Under the pieces are notes generated by a model, which was given only the letters and a program-made list of their open reading frames with translations, was not told the origin of the DNA and ran no database searches. The position numbers and the translations under genes are program-made. Below are positions 50,939 to 59,122 of a stretch of DNA of 64,000 nucleotides, one piece after another (the stretch's first letter is position 1; the number at the start of each line of letters is the position of its first letter). Source of the stretch: URNF01 sp045634325 (GTDB lineage Bacteria; Bacillota; Clostridia; Oscillospirales; Acutalibacteraceae); assembly GCA_045634325.1 (NCBI GenBank), contig JAZRAA010000024.1:62001-126000 (forward strand). Direction: 5' to 3'.

Positions 50939-51859
50939 TTAAAACTCACCCACAAACCGCACTTCCGGTTGTAGCGTGACCATGGTTTCTGCTTCAATTT
51001 TGTCGATAACCGCCTGTGACAACGCACAAATATCTTGTGCGGTAGCACCGCCTTTGTTAATGACAAAGCCTGCGTGCTTTTCACTCACGGCAGCGCCGCC
51101 CACGGCAAAGCCTTTCAAGCCGCTTTGCTCAATCAATGCACCCGCAAAATGTCCGACAGGGCGTTTGAAGAAACTGCCCGCACTGGGATATTCAAGCGGC
51201 TGTTTTTCTTTCCTGCGCTGCATCAATTCTTGCATACGCATACCGATTACTTGAGAATCACCTTTTTGCAAACGGCAGGTGATACTCACAATGCTGTCAC
51301 CGTTTTCCATAAACGCACTGTGGCGGTAAGAAAGCGTCATATCCTTTGCCAAAACGGTAGCAAATGTCCCGTCTGCACGCAACACTTGCGCTAACACCAC
51401 CACCTGCGCCATCTCCCCGTCATACGCGCCTGCGTTCATATACAACGCGCCGCCTACCGTGCCGGGGATACCGAACGCAAATTCAAGGCCGGAAAGCCCT
51501 TTTTCTTTCACATAATTGCACAACCGCACCAACGGCATACCCGCATCACATTGCACCGTGACGTCGTCCACCATTTTGCAAGTTGCTTTGGTGGGGTCAA
51601 ACCGCCACACAACACCGCGAACGCCTTTATCACCCACAACCAAATTGGAGCCGTTACCCAGCAAAAAGGTGGGGGTATCGGTCTGTTTGCAAACAGCAAG
51701 CAACTGTGCCGCCGCCTCGCCGTTCGGAACAGAAATCAACAAGTCGGCGGGGCCGCCTACCTTAAAAGTGGTGTATGCACAAAGGGGTGCATTTTCCTGC
51801 ACATCCCATGCGTTTTGCAGAGCAAGTGCTCTCACACGGTCAAGTTCCACCGCCGACAT
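50939..51859 (-). CDS. murB: UDP-N-acetylenolpyruvoylglucosamine reductase
   Basis: Reduces the MurA product to UDP-MurNAc with NADPH and FAD. The 306 residues have the FAD-binding pattern YTTFKVGGPADLLI, NLVVGDKGVRGVV, the FGIPGTVGGALYMNAGAYDGEM segment (split here as FGIPGTVGG and MNAGAYDGEM), the YRHS loop, and YPSAGSFFKRP with the catalytic Ser; a C-terminal Glu (QPEVRFVG) protonates. It completes the step absent from the dcw cluster. Between glk and rapZ. Confidence 0.96.
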   Translation of the reverse strand: MSAVELDRVRALALQNAWDVQENAPLCAYTTFKVGGPADLLISVPNGEAAAQLLAVCKQTDTPTFLLGNGSNLVVGDKGVRGVVWRFDPTKATCKMVDDVTVQCDAGMPLVRLCNYVKEKGLSGLEFAFGIPGTVGGALYMNAGAYDGEMAQVVVLAQVLRADGTFATVLAKDMTLSYRHSAFMENGDSIVSITCRLQKGDSQVIGMRMQELMQRRKEKQPLEYPSAGSFFKRPVGHFAGALIEQSGLKGFAVGGAAVSEKHAGFVINKGGATAQDICALSQAVIDKIEAETMVTLQPEVRFVGEF

Positions 51860-51891
51860 CCTTTCTGTATATCTATGTGTCTGTGTATCTG

Positions 51892-52836
51892 TTAATCAAT
51901 CAGGCAAGCTGCGCCGATAACACCGGCATCATTGCCCAATTCTGCCACGCACAAGCGAGCCTGTTTTTCACTGTGCTTGCTATACCGTTCTGCCACGATA
52001 TATTTTTCCAGCGGTTTGAGCAAGGTGTCGCCCTCTTTACAAATACCACCGCCAATGCACACTACGTCGGGTTGGAAAATATTGATCATATCAATCAGAC
52101 CGACCGCAATGTAGTAGATATATGTATTCACCACCTGTGTAGCCGCCGCATCGCCCGCACGCATACCGTCAAAAGCAGTACGACCGTTGACGTTTTCAAG
52201 ACTGCCTGCGAGTTCCCACATTTTGCTGTCTTTGTTTTGCTCCATAGCGGCACGGGTCTGACGCACCAACGCCGTCGCAGATGCATATGCTTCCCAGCAA
52301 CCTTTTCTGCCGCAAGAGCAGGGTTCGCCGCCCACTTGGATGACGGTATGACCCAGTTCTGCGCCCGCAAAGTTGACACCCGCAAGCACCTTGCCGTCTA
52401 TAATCACGCCGCCACCGACACCGGTGCCCAACGTGATGCACACACAACTTTTGCTTCCTTTTGCCGCACCTGCGCAAAATTCGCCCAGCGCCGCCGCATT
52501 TGCATCATTTTCAATCGCAACTTTGGTGCCCAGCTCTTTTTCGAGCATGGCGCACAACGGCAAATTCACAAAACCTAAGTTGTTGGCAAATTCCACAATG
52601 CCCGTATCTCTGTTACAAGTGCCGGGGCTGCCGACACCCACACCTCTGACGTCCGCCATGGTGATGCCTGCGTTTTGTGCAGCTTCACGTGCGACTTTCG
52701 CCATATCTTTTACGATTTCTTCTGCAGGACGAGGGCAAGCCGTCTTGCATTTCGAAATTCCAACGATTTTGTTATTGTCATCCAAAACACCTGCCACAAT
52801 ATTTGTGCCGCCCAAGTCAATGCCGATTCTGTACAT
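51892..52836 (-). CDS. glk: ROK-family glucokinase
   Basis: Phosphorylates free glucose. The 314 residues have the ATP phosphate loop DLGGTN (7-12), catalytic Asp in ENDANAAALGE, GTGVGGG, and the ROK zinc motif CSCGRKGCWE with GAELGH before it. Absence of an N-terminal helix-turn-helix separates it from ROK repressors. Downstream of hprK, which points to catabolite control or glycolytic entry of non-PTS glucose (including that released from glycogen). Confidence 0.94.
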   Translation of the reverse strand: MYRIGIDLGGTNIVAGVLDDNNKIVGISKCKTACPRPAEEIVKDMAKVAREAAQNAGITMADVRGVGVGSPGTCNRDTGIVEFANNLGFVNLPLCAMLEKELGTKVAIENDANAAALGEFCAGAAKGSKSCVCITLGTGVGGGVIIDGKVLAGVNFAGAELGHTVIQVGGEPCSCGRKGCWEAYASATALVRQTRAAMEQNKDSKMWELAGSLENVNGRTAFDGMRAGDAAATQVVNTYIYYIAVGLIDMINIFQPDVVCIGGGICKEGDTLLKPLEKYIVAERYSKHSEKQARLCVAELGNDAGVIGAACLID

Positions 52837-52880
52837 AATTTCCTCCTAAAAAGTGTATACGATTTTTTGTGTAATATGAT

Positions 52881-53822
52881 TTAATAATCCGACGGAATGT
52901 CATCTTGCATACCGAGATTTTGCATCAACTCATGCACTGCGCTGTACCCCATCTTCTTTTGACGGTGGTTCATCGCCGCAACCTCGATGATGATAGCAAG
53001 GTTTCTGCCGGGTTTCACCGGAATGGTGAGCATGGGCAATTTGTTGCCCAAAATATCCATTTTTTCATTTTCCAGACCCATACGGTCATAGATTTTTTCG
53101 TTATCCCACGGTTCCAAACGAATGACCATGTCGATTTTTTCGCTGGTTTTGACGGCACCCATACCGAAAATCTGGCGTGCATTGACAATGCCGACACCAC
53201 GCAATTCGATAAAGTGGCGAATGTTTTCCGGCGCAGAAGCCACCAACGTTTTAGCGGAAACTTTTTTGATTTCCACCGCATCATCCGCAATCAAGCGGTG
53301 ACCACGCTTAACCAGTTCAATGGCGGTCTCACTTTTACCCACGCCGCTGTCACCCACCAGCAAAATACCTTCGCCGTACACCTCCACAAACACACCGTGA
53401 CTGGTGATGCGGGGAGCGAGTTGCACGTTCAAAAACGCAATCAACGCCGCCATCAAATTAGAAGTGCTTTCCACACTGCGAAACAGCGGCACTTCATTGC
53501 GCTGACAGCATTGGAGCATTTCTTCGGGTATTTCCAATTCCCGCGCCACAATCAAAGCGGGCGGTTGTTGGTCGGTCAGGGCAGCGATGCGTTTGAAACG
53601 CTCATCCGCACTGAGTTCTTCCAGATAGGTCATTTCGCTTTTACCGAGCACCTGAATGCGCTCGTTATCGAAGTATTCATAAAATCCCGCCAACGCCATG
53701 CCGGGACGGTTCGTGTCTCCCGACACCACCAACCGCAATTTATCCACAGGCGGCATATATACCGTTTCCAAAGACAACTCCGCAATGATTTGTTCGAGTG
53801 TCACAGAATATTTTTTTGCCAT
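52881..53822 (-). CDS. hprK: HPr kinase/phosphorylase
   Basis: Phosphorylates HPr on Ser46 at high energy charge and so switches on CcpA-type catabolite control. The 313 residues have Walker A GDSGVGKS (157-164), IADDAVEI, and the HprK signature IELRGVGIVNARQIFGMGAV. The start follows AAAGGAG. First gene of hprK-glk-murB-rapZ-whiA-dnaE-pfkA; gaps are 13-44 bases up to dnaE. Confidence 0.97.
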   Translation of the reverse strand: MAKKYSVTLEQIIAELSLETVYMPPVDKLRLVVSGDTNRPGMALAGFYEYFDNERIQVLGKSEMTYLEELSADERFKRIAALTDQQPPALIVARELEIPEEMLQCCQRNEVPLFRSVESTSNLMAALIAFLNVQLAPRITSHGVFVEVYGEGILLVGDSGVGKSETAIELVKRGHRLIADDAVEIKKVSAKTLVASAPENIRHFIELRGVGIVNARQIFGMGAVKTSEKIDMVIRLEPWDNEKIYDRMGLENEKMDILGNKLPMLTIPVKPGRNLAIIIEVAAMNHRQKKMGYSAVHELMQNLGMQDDIPSDY

Positions 53823-53861
53823 AGCCGTCTCCTTTCAAAGTCGCAATTTTATCCACTCTCT

Positions 53862-53890
53862 ATCATAGCCTATTTTTATGCGTTTTGGAA
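53862..53890 (-). promoter_or_regulatory. promoter of the hprK operon
   Basis: Minus strand TTCCAA (53885-53890), 17 bases, TATGAT (53862-53867). The -35 is weak; the call rests mainly on the -10 and position. Confidence 0.45.
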
Positions 53891-53938
53891 GAGGTTTTTC
53901 AATTTTTGTGCAACTTTTTGCAAAACTTTTTTGCATAA

Positions 53939-53967
53939 CAAAAAGCAGCCTCAAACGAGGCCGCTTA
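53939..53967 (-). terminator. terminator overlapping the DUF1643 stop codon
   Basis: On the minus strand AGCGGCCTC and GAGGCTGCT pair around GTTT (one G-T mismatch) and TTTTG follows. The stem includes the stop codon of the gene. Confidence 0.75.
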
Positions 53968-54574
53968 AATAGACGTCTATGTCTGTGAAAGCATCCAGAT
54001 TGCTGTCTTTTTTCAAATATAACGGGTGGTGCGGGTGCCCTTTTTGCTTGGACCGTGCACCGGCGGTGTACCACACTGCGCCATAGCGTTGCCCAAGCGT
54101 CACCATATCCTGCACAAGCGTGGGTAAATACCGTCTTTTCTCAATCACTGCGCCCCAAGCCGCCCACACCGCAGGCGTTTGCCCCGCATGTGACAAAACC
54201 CACTCGAATGCACGCATATTTTGTTCGTGCAAAAACAAGTTGCACTGCGCATCCATATCATCGGGCGAAGTAGCACGCTGGGCATACACGTTGAACATGA
54301 TAAACGAGTCAAACCCATTGTGTGCAGCAATGCGGCTAACGCTTTTGAGCGTATTATCCAAGTCCCCCGGTCGCGCGGTGGACGGGTTGACGCCGATGCA
54401 AATCAACGGGGTTTTGCCTTTCGTGCCCAAAATGTAACGGTATTCCGCATACTTGCACGGCACATACAGCCACTGTTCATGGTCATAGTGGTGCAGGACG
54501 GTCTGCTCTTCTTGCAAAGCCTCCGTAAACGGCATGATTTCCAGTTGTGCGGACGGCGCGGCGGGAACGTGCAT
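53951..54574 (-). CDS. DUF1643 family protein
   Basis: A 207-residue cytoplasmic protein of unknown function. DUF1643 landmarks: YILGTKGKTPLICIGVNPSTA (core ICIGVNPSTA) around residue 60, LDNTLKSVSRIA, FIMFNVYAQRAT, and the C-terminal KGHPHHPLYLKK. Members often sit in variable regions or phages, and the enzymatic role is unknown. The start at 54574 follows GAGGTGAT; the open frame extends 21 codons further but into the intergenic region. Monocistronic, divergent from the aromatic operon. Confidence 0.9.
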   Translation of the reverse strand: MHVPAAPSAQLEIMPFTEALQEEQTVLHHYDHEQWLYVPCKYAEYRYILGTKGKTPLICIGVNPSTARPGDLDNTLKSVSRIAAHNGFDSFIMFNVYAQRATSPDDMDAQCNLFLHEQNMRAFEWVLSHAGQTPAVWAAWGAVIEKRRYLPTLVQDMVTLGQRYGAVWYTAGARSKQKGHPHHPLYLKKDSNLDAFTDIDVYLSGLV

Positions 54575-54628
54575 GCTATCACCTCTTTTTCTGCCATTCA
54601 GTATACAATATTTTAACGCAAAAAGCAA

Positions 54629-54667
54629 CTTTTTCACGGTGAAGTTCTTGACTACACCATGAAAAAG
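54629..54667 (+). promoter_or_regulatory. 13-bp inverted repeat over the aromatic operon promoter
   Basis: CTTTTTCACGGTG (54629-54641) and CACCATGAAAAAG (54655-54667) are inverted copies with one mismatch in 13, separated by 13 bases that include the -35 hexamer. A dimeric repressor site is the natural reading; the regulator is unknown. Confidence 0.55.
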
Positions 54668-54675
54668 TATATAAT
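54648..54675 (+). promoter_or_regulatory. promoter of the aromatic amino acid operon
   Basis: TTGACT (54648-54653), 16-base spacer, consensus TATAAT (54670-54675); start expected near 54682, giving a leader of about 30 nt, so a T-box or attenuator is excluded. Confidence 0.75.
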
Positions 54676-54710
54676 AATGTAATAAAATCTTTTAGGATGG
54701 AGGGGTATAT

Positions 54711-55901
54711 ATGGTATCCGCAGATATGCTAAACCTCGGACAGCATCGCTCGGTTATCCGTGAAATTTTCGAATACGGCAACGCTCGCCGCGCACAAATC
54801 GGGGCGGAAAACGTGTTTGATTTCAGTCTGGGCAATCCCAGTGTGCCCGCTCCGTCTTTTGTGACCGAAGCACTTGAGAATTTGCTGGCACAAACGCCCG
54901 CAGAACAACTGCACGCCTACACCTCCGCCGCAGGCGACGTCGGTGTGCGTAAAGCTGTGGCAAAATACATACAAAACACCTTCCACTTTGATACCGATGA
55001 AAATCACATTTATATGACCGTCGGCGCTGCCGCCTCACTGACTATTTCTCTGCACGCTTTGGCAGAGGCGGGAGACGAGGTGATTGCGTTTGCGCCGTTT
55101 TTCCCCGAATACCGTGTGTTTGTCGAAAAGGCGGGCGCGAAATTTGTGACGGTTGCGAGTCGCACAGACGATTTTCAAATCGATGCCGCTGCGCTCGATC
55201 GGGCGATTACTCCTCGCACCAAAGCGGTGATTGTCAATTCCCCCAACAACCCCACAGGCGCAGTGCTGACCCTCGAAAGTGTGCAAGCACTCGCCACTGT
55301 TTTAAAAGAAAAATCCGCTCAATTCGGGCATCCCATTTATCTGATTGCAGATGAACCATATCGTGAGTTGGTATACGACGGTACACCCGTGCCGTATCTC
55401 CCGCTATACTACCAAAACACCATCGTATGTTATTCTTTCAGCAAATCGCTGTCTTTACCGGGTGAGCGTATCGGCTATATCGCCGTATCCCCCACTGCCG
55501 ACGATGCCGCGCTGGTATATGCTGCCGTTTGCGGTGCAGGCAGGGCGCTCGGATACGTATGTGCACCCTCCTTGTTCCAGCAACTGGTCAAACAGTGCCT
55601 TGGCAAAACCGCCGATATCACGGTGTATGACCGCAATCGGAAACTGTTATATGATGCTCTTACAAATTTCGGGTTTGAAGTTGTGTATCCAGACGGCGCA
55701 TTTTACCTGTTTGTTAAATCCCCCGAAGCCAATGCGTATGCATTCTGTGAGAAAGCAAAAGCGTTTGAACTGTTATTGGTGCCGGGTGACGATTTCGGAT
55801 GCGCAGGGTATGTGCGCATCGCCTATTGCGTTTCCACCGCACAAATTGAACGTGCACTGCCCGCTTTTCAAAAACTCGCGAGTCTTTACAAAGGAGAATA
55901 A
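54711..55901 (+). CDS. class I PLP aminotransferase, probably aromatic/aspartate type
   Basis: A 396-residue fold-type I aminotransferase. Landmarks: SLGNPSVPAP near the N-terminus, NNPTG (179-183), DEPY (214-217, Tyr/Asp to PLP), the PLP Lys245 in YSFSKSLSLPGERIGY, and a C-terminal Arg in YVRIAY for the alpha-carboxylate. Its place as first gene of an operon ending in Phe and Tyr synthesis suggests it makes phenylalanine and tyrosine from phenylpyruvate and 4-hydroxyphenylpyruvate; the substrate is inferred from context. GGAGGGG before the ATG. Confidence 0.9.
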   Translation: MVSADMLNLGQHRSVIREIFEYGNARRAQIGAENVFDFSLGNPSVPAPSFVTEALENLLAQTPAEQLHAYTSAAGDVGVRKAVAKYIQNTFHFDTDENHIYMTVGAAASLTISLHALAEAGDEVIAFAPFFPEYRVFVEKAGAKFVTVASRTDDFQIDAAALDRAITPRTKAVIVNSPNNPTGAVLTLESVQALATVLKEKSAQFGHPIYLIADEPYRELVYDGTPVPYLPLYYQNTIVCYSFSKSLSLPGERIGYIAVSPTADDAALVYAAVCGAGRALGYVCAPSLFQQLVKQCLGKTADITVYDRNRKLLYDALTNFGFEVVYPDGAFYLFVKSPEANAYAFCEKAKAFELLLVPGDDFGCAGYVRIAYCVSTAQIERALPAFQKLASLYKGE

Positions 55902-55903
55902 CC

Positions 55904-56983
55904 ATGGACGCTTTACAGGAAGCCAGAAAAATTATCAACGAAGTGGACGCTCAGATGTCCGACTTGTTTGTCAAACGTATGCAAGCCGCACAAATGGTTG
56001 CCGACTACAAACGTGAACACGGCATGCCCATTTTGGATGCCGCACGAGAAGAAGCGGTCATCGTCTCCGGTTCCGCACGTGTGGAAAATGACGAGTTGCG
56101 CGGATACTATATGGATTTCATGCGGGATACCATGGCGATTTCCCGCCGGTATCAGCAAAAACTCATTCACGGTATGCGCGTTGCATACAGCGGTGTGGAA
56201 GGTGCGTTTGCGCACATCGCCGCCGACAATTTGTTCCCGCAAGCCGATAAAATCGCATTCCACGATTTCAAAGATGCCTACGATGCAGTGGTCAACGGCG
56301 ACTGCGACAGCGTGGTGTTGCCGCTGGAAAACAGTTATGCCGGCGAAGTGGGTCAGGTTACCGACCTTCTGTTCTCCGGTCCCTTATACATCAACGGCAC
56401 ATTGGCGTTGTCGGTCACCCATGACTTGTTGGCAGTGGAAGGCGCTTCCCTCGATACCATCAAAACGGTGGTCAGTCATCCGCAAGCACTGTCCCAGTGT
56501 GATGCATTCATCAAAGAACACGGATTTGAACAAACACCGTTTGAAAACACCGCATTAGCGGCAAAATATGTTGCCGAATTAAACGACCCCACCGTTGCCG
56601 CAATTGCCAGCAAGCAGAGCGCCGCTCGTTACGACCTGCAAATCCTTGCAAACGGCATCAACCAATCAAGAGAAAACACCACCCGCTTTGCGGTGTTATC
56701 CCGCTCGGAAAACCGCAATATCTGCAAAGAAGCAGGCGCACATTTTGTGCTCATGTTCACCGTGCGCAACGAAGCGGGTTCCCTTGCCCGTGCACTAAAT
56801 ATCATCGGTGCACACGGCTTTAATATGCGCACACTGCGCAGCCGTCCCATGAAAGAATTGCTGTGGCAATACTACTTCTACGTCGAAGCGGAGGGTAATA
56901 TCCATGGCCACGAAGGCAACTGCATGTTAGAAGAACTGAACGTCTGCTGTGACAAAGTCAAAATCGTCGGCTCGTTCACGTGA
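55904..56983 (+). CDS. pheA: bifunctional chorismate mutase/prephenate dehydratase
   Basis: Converts chorismate via prephenate to phenylpyruvate. The 359 residues form the P-protein order: AroQ-type chorismate mutase (1-85, with R25 and the KREHGMPILDAAREE helix), prephenate dehydratase (91-270, with TRF at 260-262), and a C-terminal ACT domain (about 280-355, GSLARALNIIGAHGFNMRTLRSRP) for Phe inhibition. It starts 2 bases after the aminotransferase gene. Confidence 0.96.
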   Translation: MDALQEARKIINEVDAQMSDLFVKRMQAAQMVADYKREHGMPILDAAREEAVIVSGSARVENDELRGYYMDFMRDTMAISRRYQQKLIHGMRVAYSGVEGAFAHIAADNLFPQADKIAFHDFKDAYDAVVNGDCDSVVLPLENSYAGEVGQVTDLLFSGPLYINGTLALSVTHDLLAVEGASLDTIKTVVSHPQALSQCDAFIKEHGFEQTPFENTALAAKYVAELNDPTVAAIASKQSAARYDLQILANGINQSRENTTRFAVLSRSENRNICKEAGAHFVLMFTVRNEAGSLARALNIIGAHGFNMRTLRSRPMKELLWQYYFYVEAEGNIHGHEGNCMLEELNVCCDKVKIVGSFT

Positions 56984-56993
56984 GGTGTGTACT

Positions 56994-58004
56994 ATGGAAA
57001 TCGCAGTAGAATTGGGTAAAAACAGCTATACCGTGACCGTGGAGCGCGGTAGCTTGCAGTATGCAAACCGCTATATGCATCTTGACCGTCGCGTATTGGT
57101 GGTCACCGACAGCGGCGTGCCCGCACAATATGCTGAGACGGTTGCGAGTTGTTGCGCACAACCCACCATCGTCACCATCCCGCAAGGCGAGGAAAGCAAG
57201 AATATCAAAGAATTTGAAAATCTGTGTCGTGTGATGTTGCAACACGGTTTCACACGCACCGACTGTGTCGTAGCAGTGGGTGGCGGTGTTGTCGGGGACT
57301 TGGCAGGCTTCGCGGCGGCAGCGTTTATGCGTGGTATTGATTTTTACAATGTTCCCACCACCGTTTTATCACAGGTGGACTCTTCCATCGGCGGCAAAGT
57401 GGCAATCGATTTGGACGGTATCAAAAACTGCGTGGGTGCATTCCACCAACCCAAAGCGGTGCTCATCGACCCTGACGTGTTACAAACTCTGCCCCCGCGT
57501 CAAATCGCCAACGGCTTGGCGGAAGCGGTGAAAATGGCGGTTAATTTTGACGAGCAGTTGTTCTCGCTGTTTGAAACGACCGACCCGTTGGCACATATCG
57601 ATGATATCATCGTCGCTTCGCTGCGCATCAAAGCCGCAGTGGTCAAGGCAGATGAAAAAGAAAGTGGGTTGCGGCGGGTGCTCAATTTCGGACACACCAT
57701 CGGCCACGGCATTGAAACCGCCGCAGGACTGCAAACACTGTATCACGGTGAATGTGTGGCGCTGGGCATGTTGCCTATGTGCAGTGACGATTTACGCCCC
57801 CGTGTGAAAACGGTGCTTGAAAAAATTGGATTGCCTACCACCTGTCAGATAGACCCCGCAACCGTGTGGGAAGCACTCTCGCACGACAAAAAAATGTCGG
57901 GCGACAGCATCACGGTGATTTTCGCACAAACGGCGGGTAGTTATGAAATGCATACCCTGCCCCTTAGCGAGTTTAAGGCGACTGTTTTTGCCGCCCTTCA
58001 ATAA
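56994..58004 (+). CDS. aroB: 3-dehydroquinate synthase
   Basis: Closes DAHP to 3-dehydroquinate with NAD and a divalent metal. The 336 residues are slightly short for the family, at the N-terminus. GGGVVGDLAGF (near 96-106), LSQVDSSIGGK, the metal Glu in GLAEAVK, and His in NFGHTIGHGIE are all present. The start at 56994 follows GAGGTG. 10 bases from pheA. Confidence 0.96.
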   Translation: MEIAVELGKNSYTVTVERGSLQYANRYMHLDRRVLVVTDSGVPAQYAETVASCCAQPTIVTIPQGEESKNIKEFENLCRVMLQHGFTRTDCVVAVGGGVVGDLAGFAAAAFMRGIDFYNVPTTVLSQVDSSIGGKVAIDLDGIKNCVGAFHQPKAVLIDPDVLQTLPPRQIANGLAEAVKMAVNFDEQLFSLFETTDPLAHIDDIIVASLRIKAAVVKADEKESGLRRVLNFGHTIGHGIETAAGLQTLYHGECVALGMLPMCSDDLRPRVKTVLEKIGLPTTCQIDPATVWEALSHDKKMSGDSITVIFAQTAGSYEMHTLPLSEFKATVFAALQ

Positions 58005-58023
58005 AAAGAGAGGTGTTACCACC

Positions 58024-59118
58024 ATGAAAAATACATTCGGTCAACATATTGCCGTTACCCTCTTTGGAGAAAGCCACGGCGTTGCTATCGGCGCTGTTAT
58101 CGACGGATTGTGCCCCGGTCTGCAAATAAACGAGGATGCCATCCGCCGCATGCTCGCACTGCGCCGTCCCAGCGGTGCTATTTCCACCGCAAGACAAGAA
58201 AAAGACGCTTTCGAAATTGTCAGTGGTGTCTTAAACGGTGTCACCACCGGCACGCCGCTGACCGTTCTGATTCGCAACGAAGACACCAAAAGCGGTGATT
58301 ATGCCATGATGCAAACGGTGATGCGTCCCGCACACGCAGATTATCCCGCGCAATGCAAATATCACGGCTATCAGGATACCCGTGGCGGCGGACACTTCTC
58401 CGGCCGCATCACTGCACCGCTGGTTGCGGTAGGGGCGATTTGCATGACCGCCTTGCAAGAAAAAGGTATCAAAATCGGCACCCATATCGCGCGTTGCGCA
58501 GGTGTGCCTGACCGTGCGTTTGCGGATTTGGCAACCGATATTGACACGCTTGCAGACAGGTCGTTCCCTGTGTTAGACAACACGGCGGGCGAGACGATGC
58601 AAGCCGCAATTTTGCAGGCGAAACAAGAATTGGACAGTGTCGGCGGTGTGTTGGAAACTGCTATCATTGGTTTGCCCGCCGGCGTGGGCGAGCCGTGGTT
58701 TGACACGTTTGAAAGCATGCTTTCTCACATTCTTTTCTCCGTTCCCGCCGTCAAAGGCGTAGAATTCGGCGACGGTTTCAAACTGGCTGACATGCGTGGC
58801 AGTGTTGCCAACGACTCGCTGTGCTTTGAAAACGGTGAAGTTGTCACCACTACCAATCACAACGGTGGTATTGGCGGCGGTATCACAAACGGTATGCCGG
58901 TCATCTTCCGTTGTGCCGTGAAGCCCACCCCCTCCATCGCAAAAGTGCAACAAACCGTGGACATTGCGGCGGGCGAAAACACCGTTTTGGAAATCAAAGC
59001 CCGCCACGACCCCGCCATTGTGCACCGTGCACGCATTGTCATTGATGCAGTCACCGCCATTGCGGTTTGCGATATGCTGGCGGGCAGATACGGCACCGAT
59101 TGGTTTAAGGGAGAGTGA
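58024..59118 (+). CDS. aroC: chorismate synthase
   Basis: Makes chorismate from EPSP using reduced FMN. The 364 residues hold FGESHGVAIG near the start (catalytic His), RRPSGAISTARQEKD, RGGGHFSGR and GGIGGGITNGMP, the chorismate synthase signatures. Nineteen bases after aroB with GAGAGG; the following gene starts 4 bases after its stop. Confidence 0.97.
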   Translation: MKNTFGQHIAVTLFGESHGVAIGAVIDGLCPGLQINEDAIRRMLALRRPSGAISTARQEKDAFEIVSGVLNGVTTGTPLTVLIRNEDTKSGDYAMMQTVMRPAHADYPAQCKYHGYQDTRGGGHFSGRITAPLVAVGAICMTALQEKGIKIGTHIARCAGVPDRAFADLATDIDTLADRSFPVLDNTAGETMQAAILQAKQELDSVGGVLETAIIGLPAGVGEPWFDTFESMLSHILFSVPAVKGVEFGDGFKLADMRGSVANDSLCFENGEVVTTTNHNGGIGGGITNGMPVIFRCAVKPTPSIAKVQQTVDIAAGENTVLEIKARHDPAIVHRARIVIDAVTAIAVCDMLAGRYGTDWFKGE

Positions 59119-59122
59119 AACA

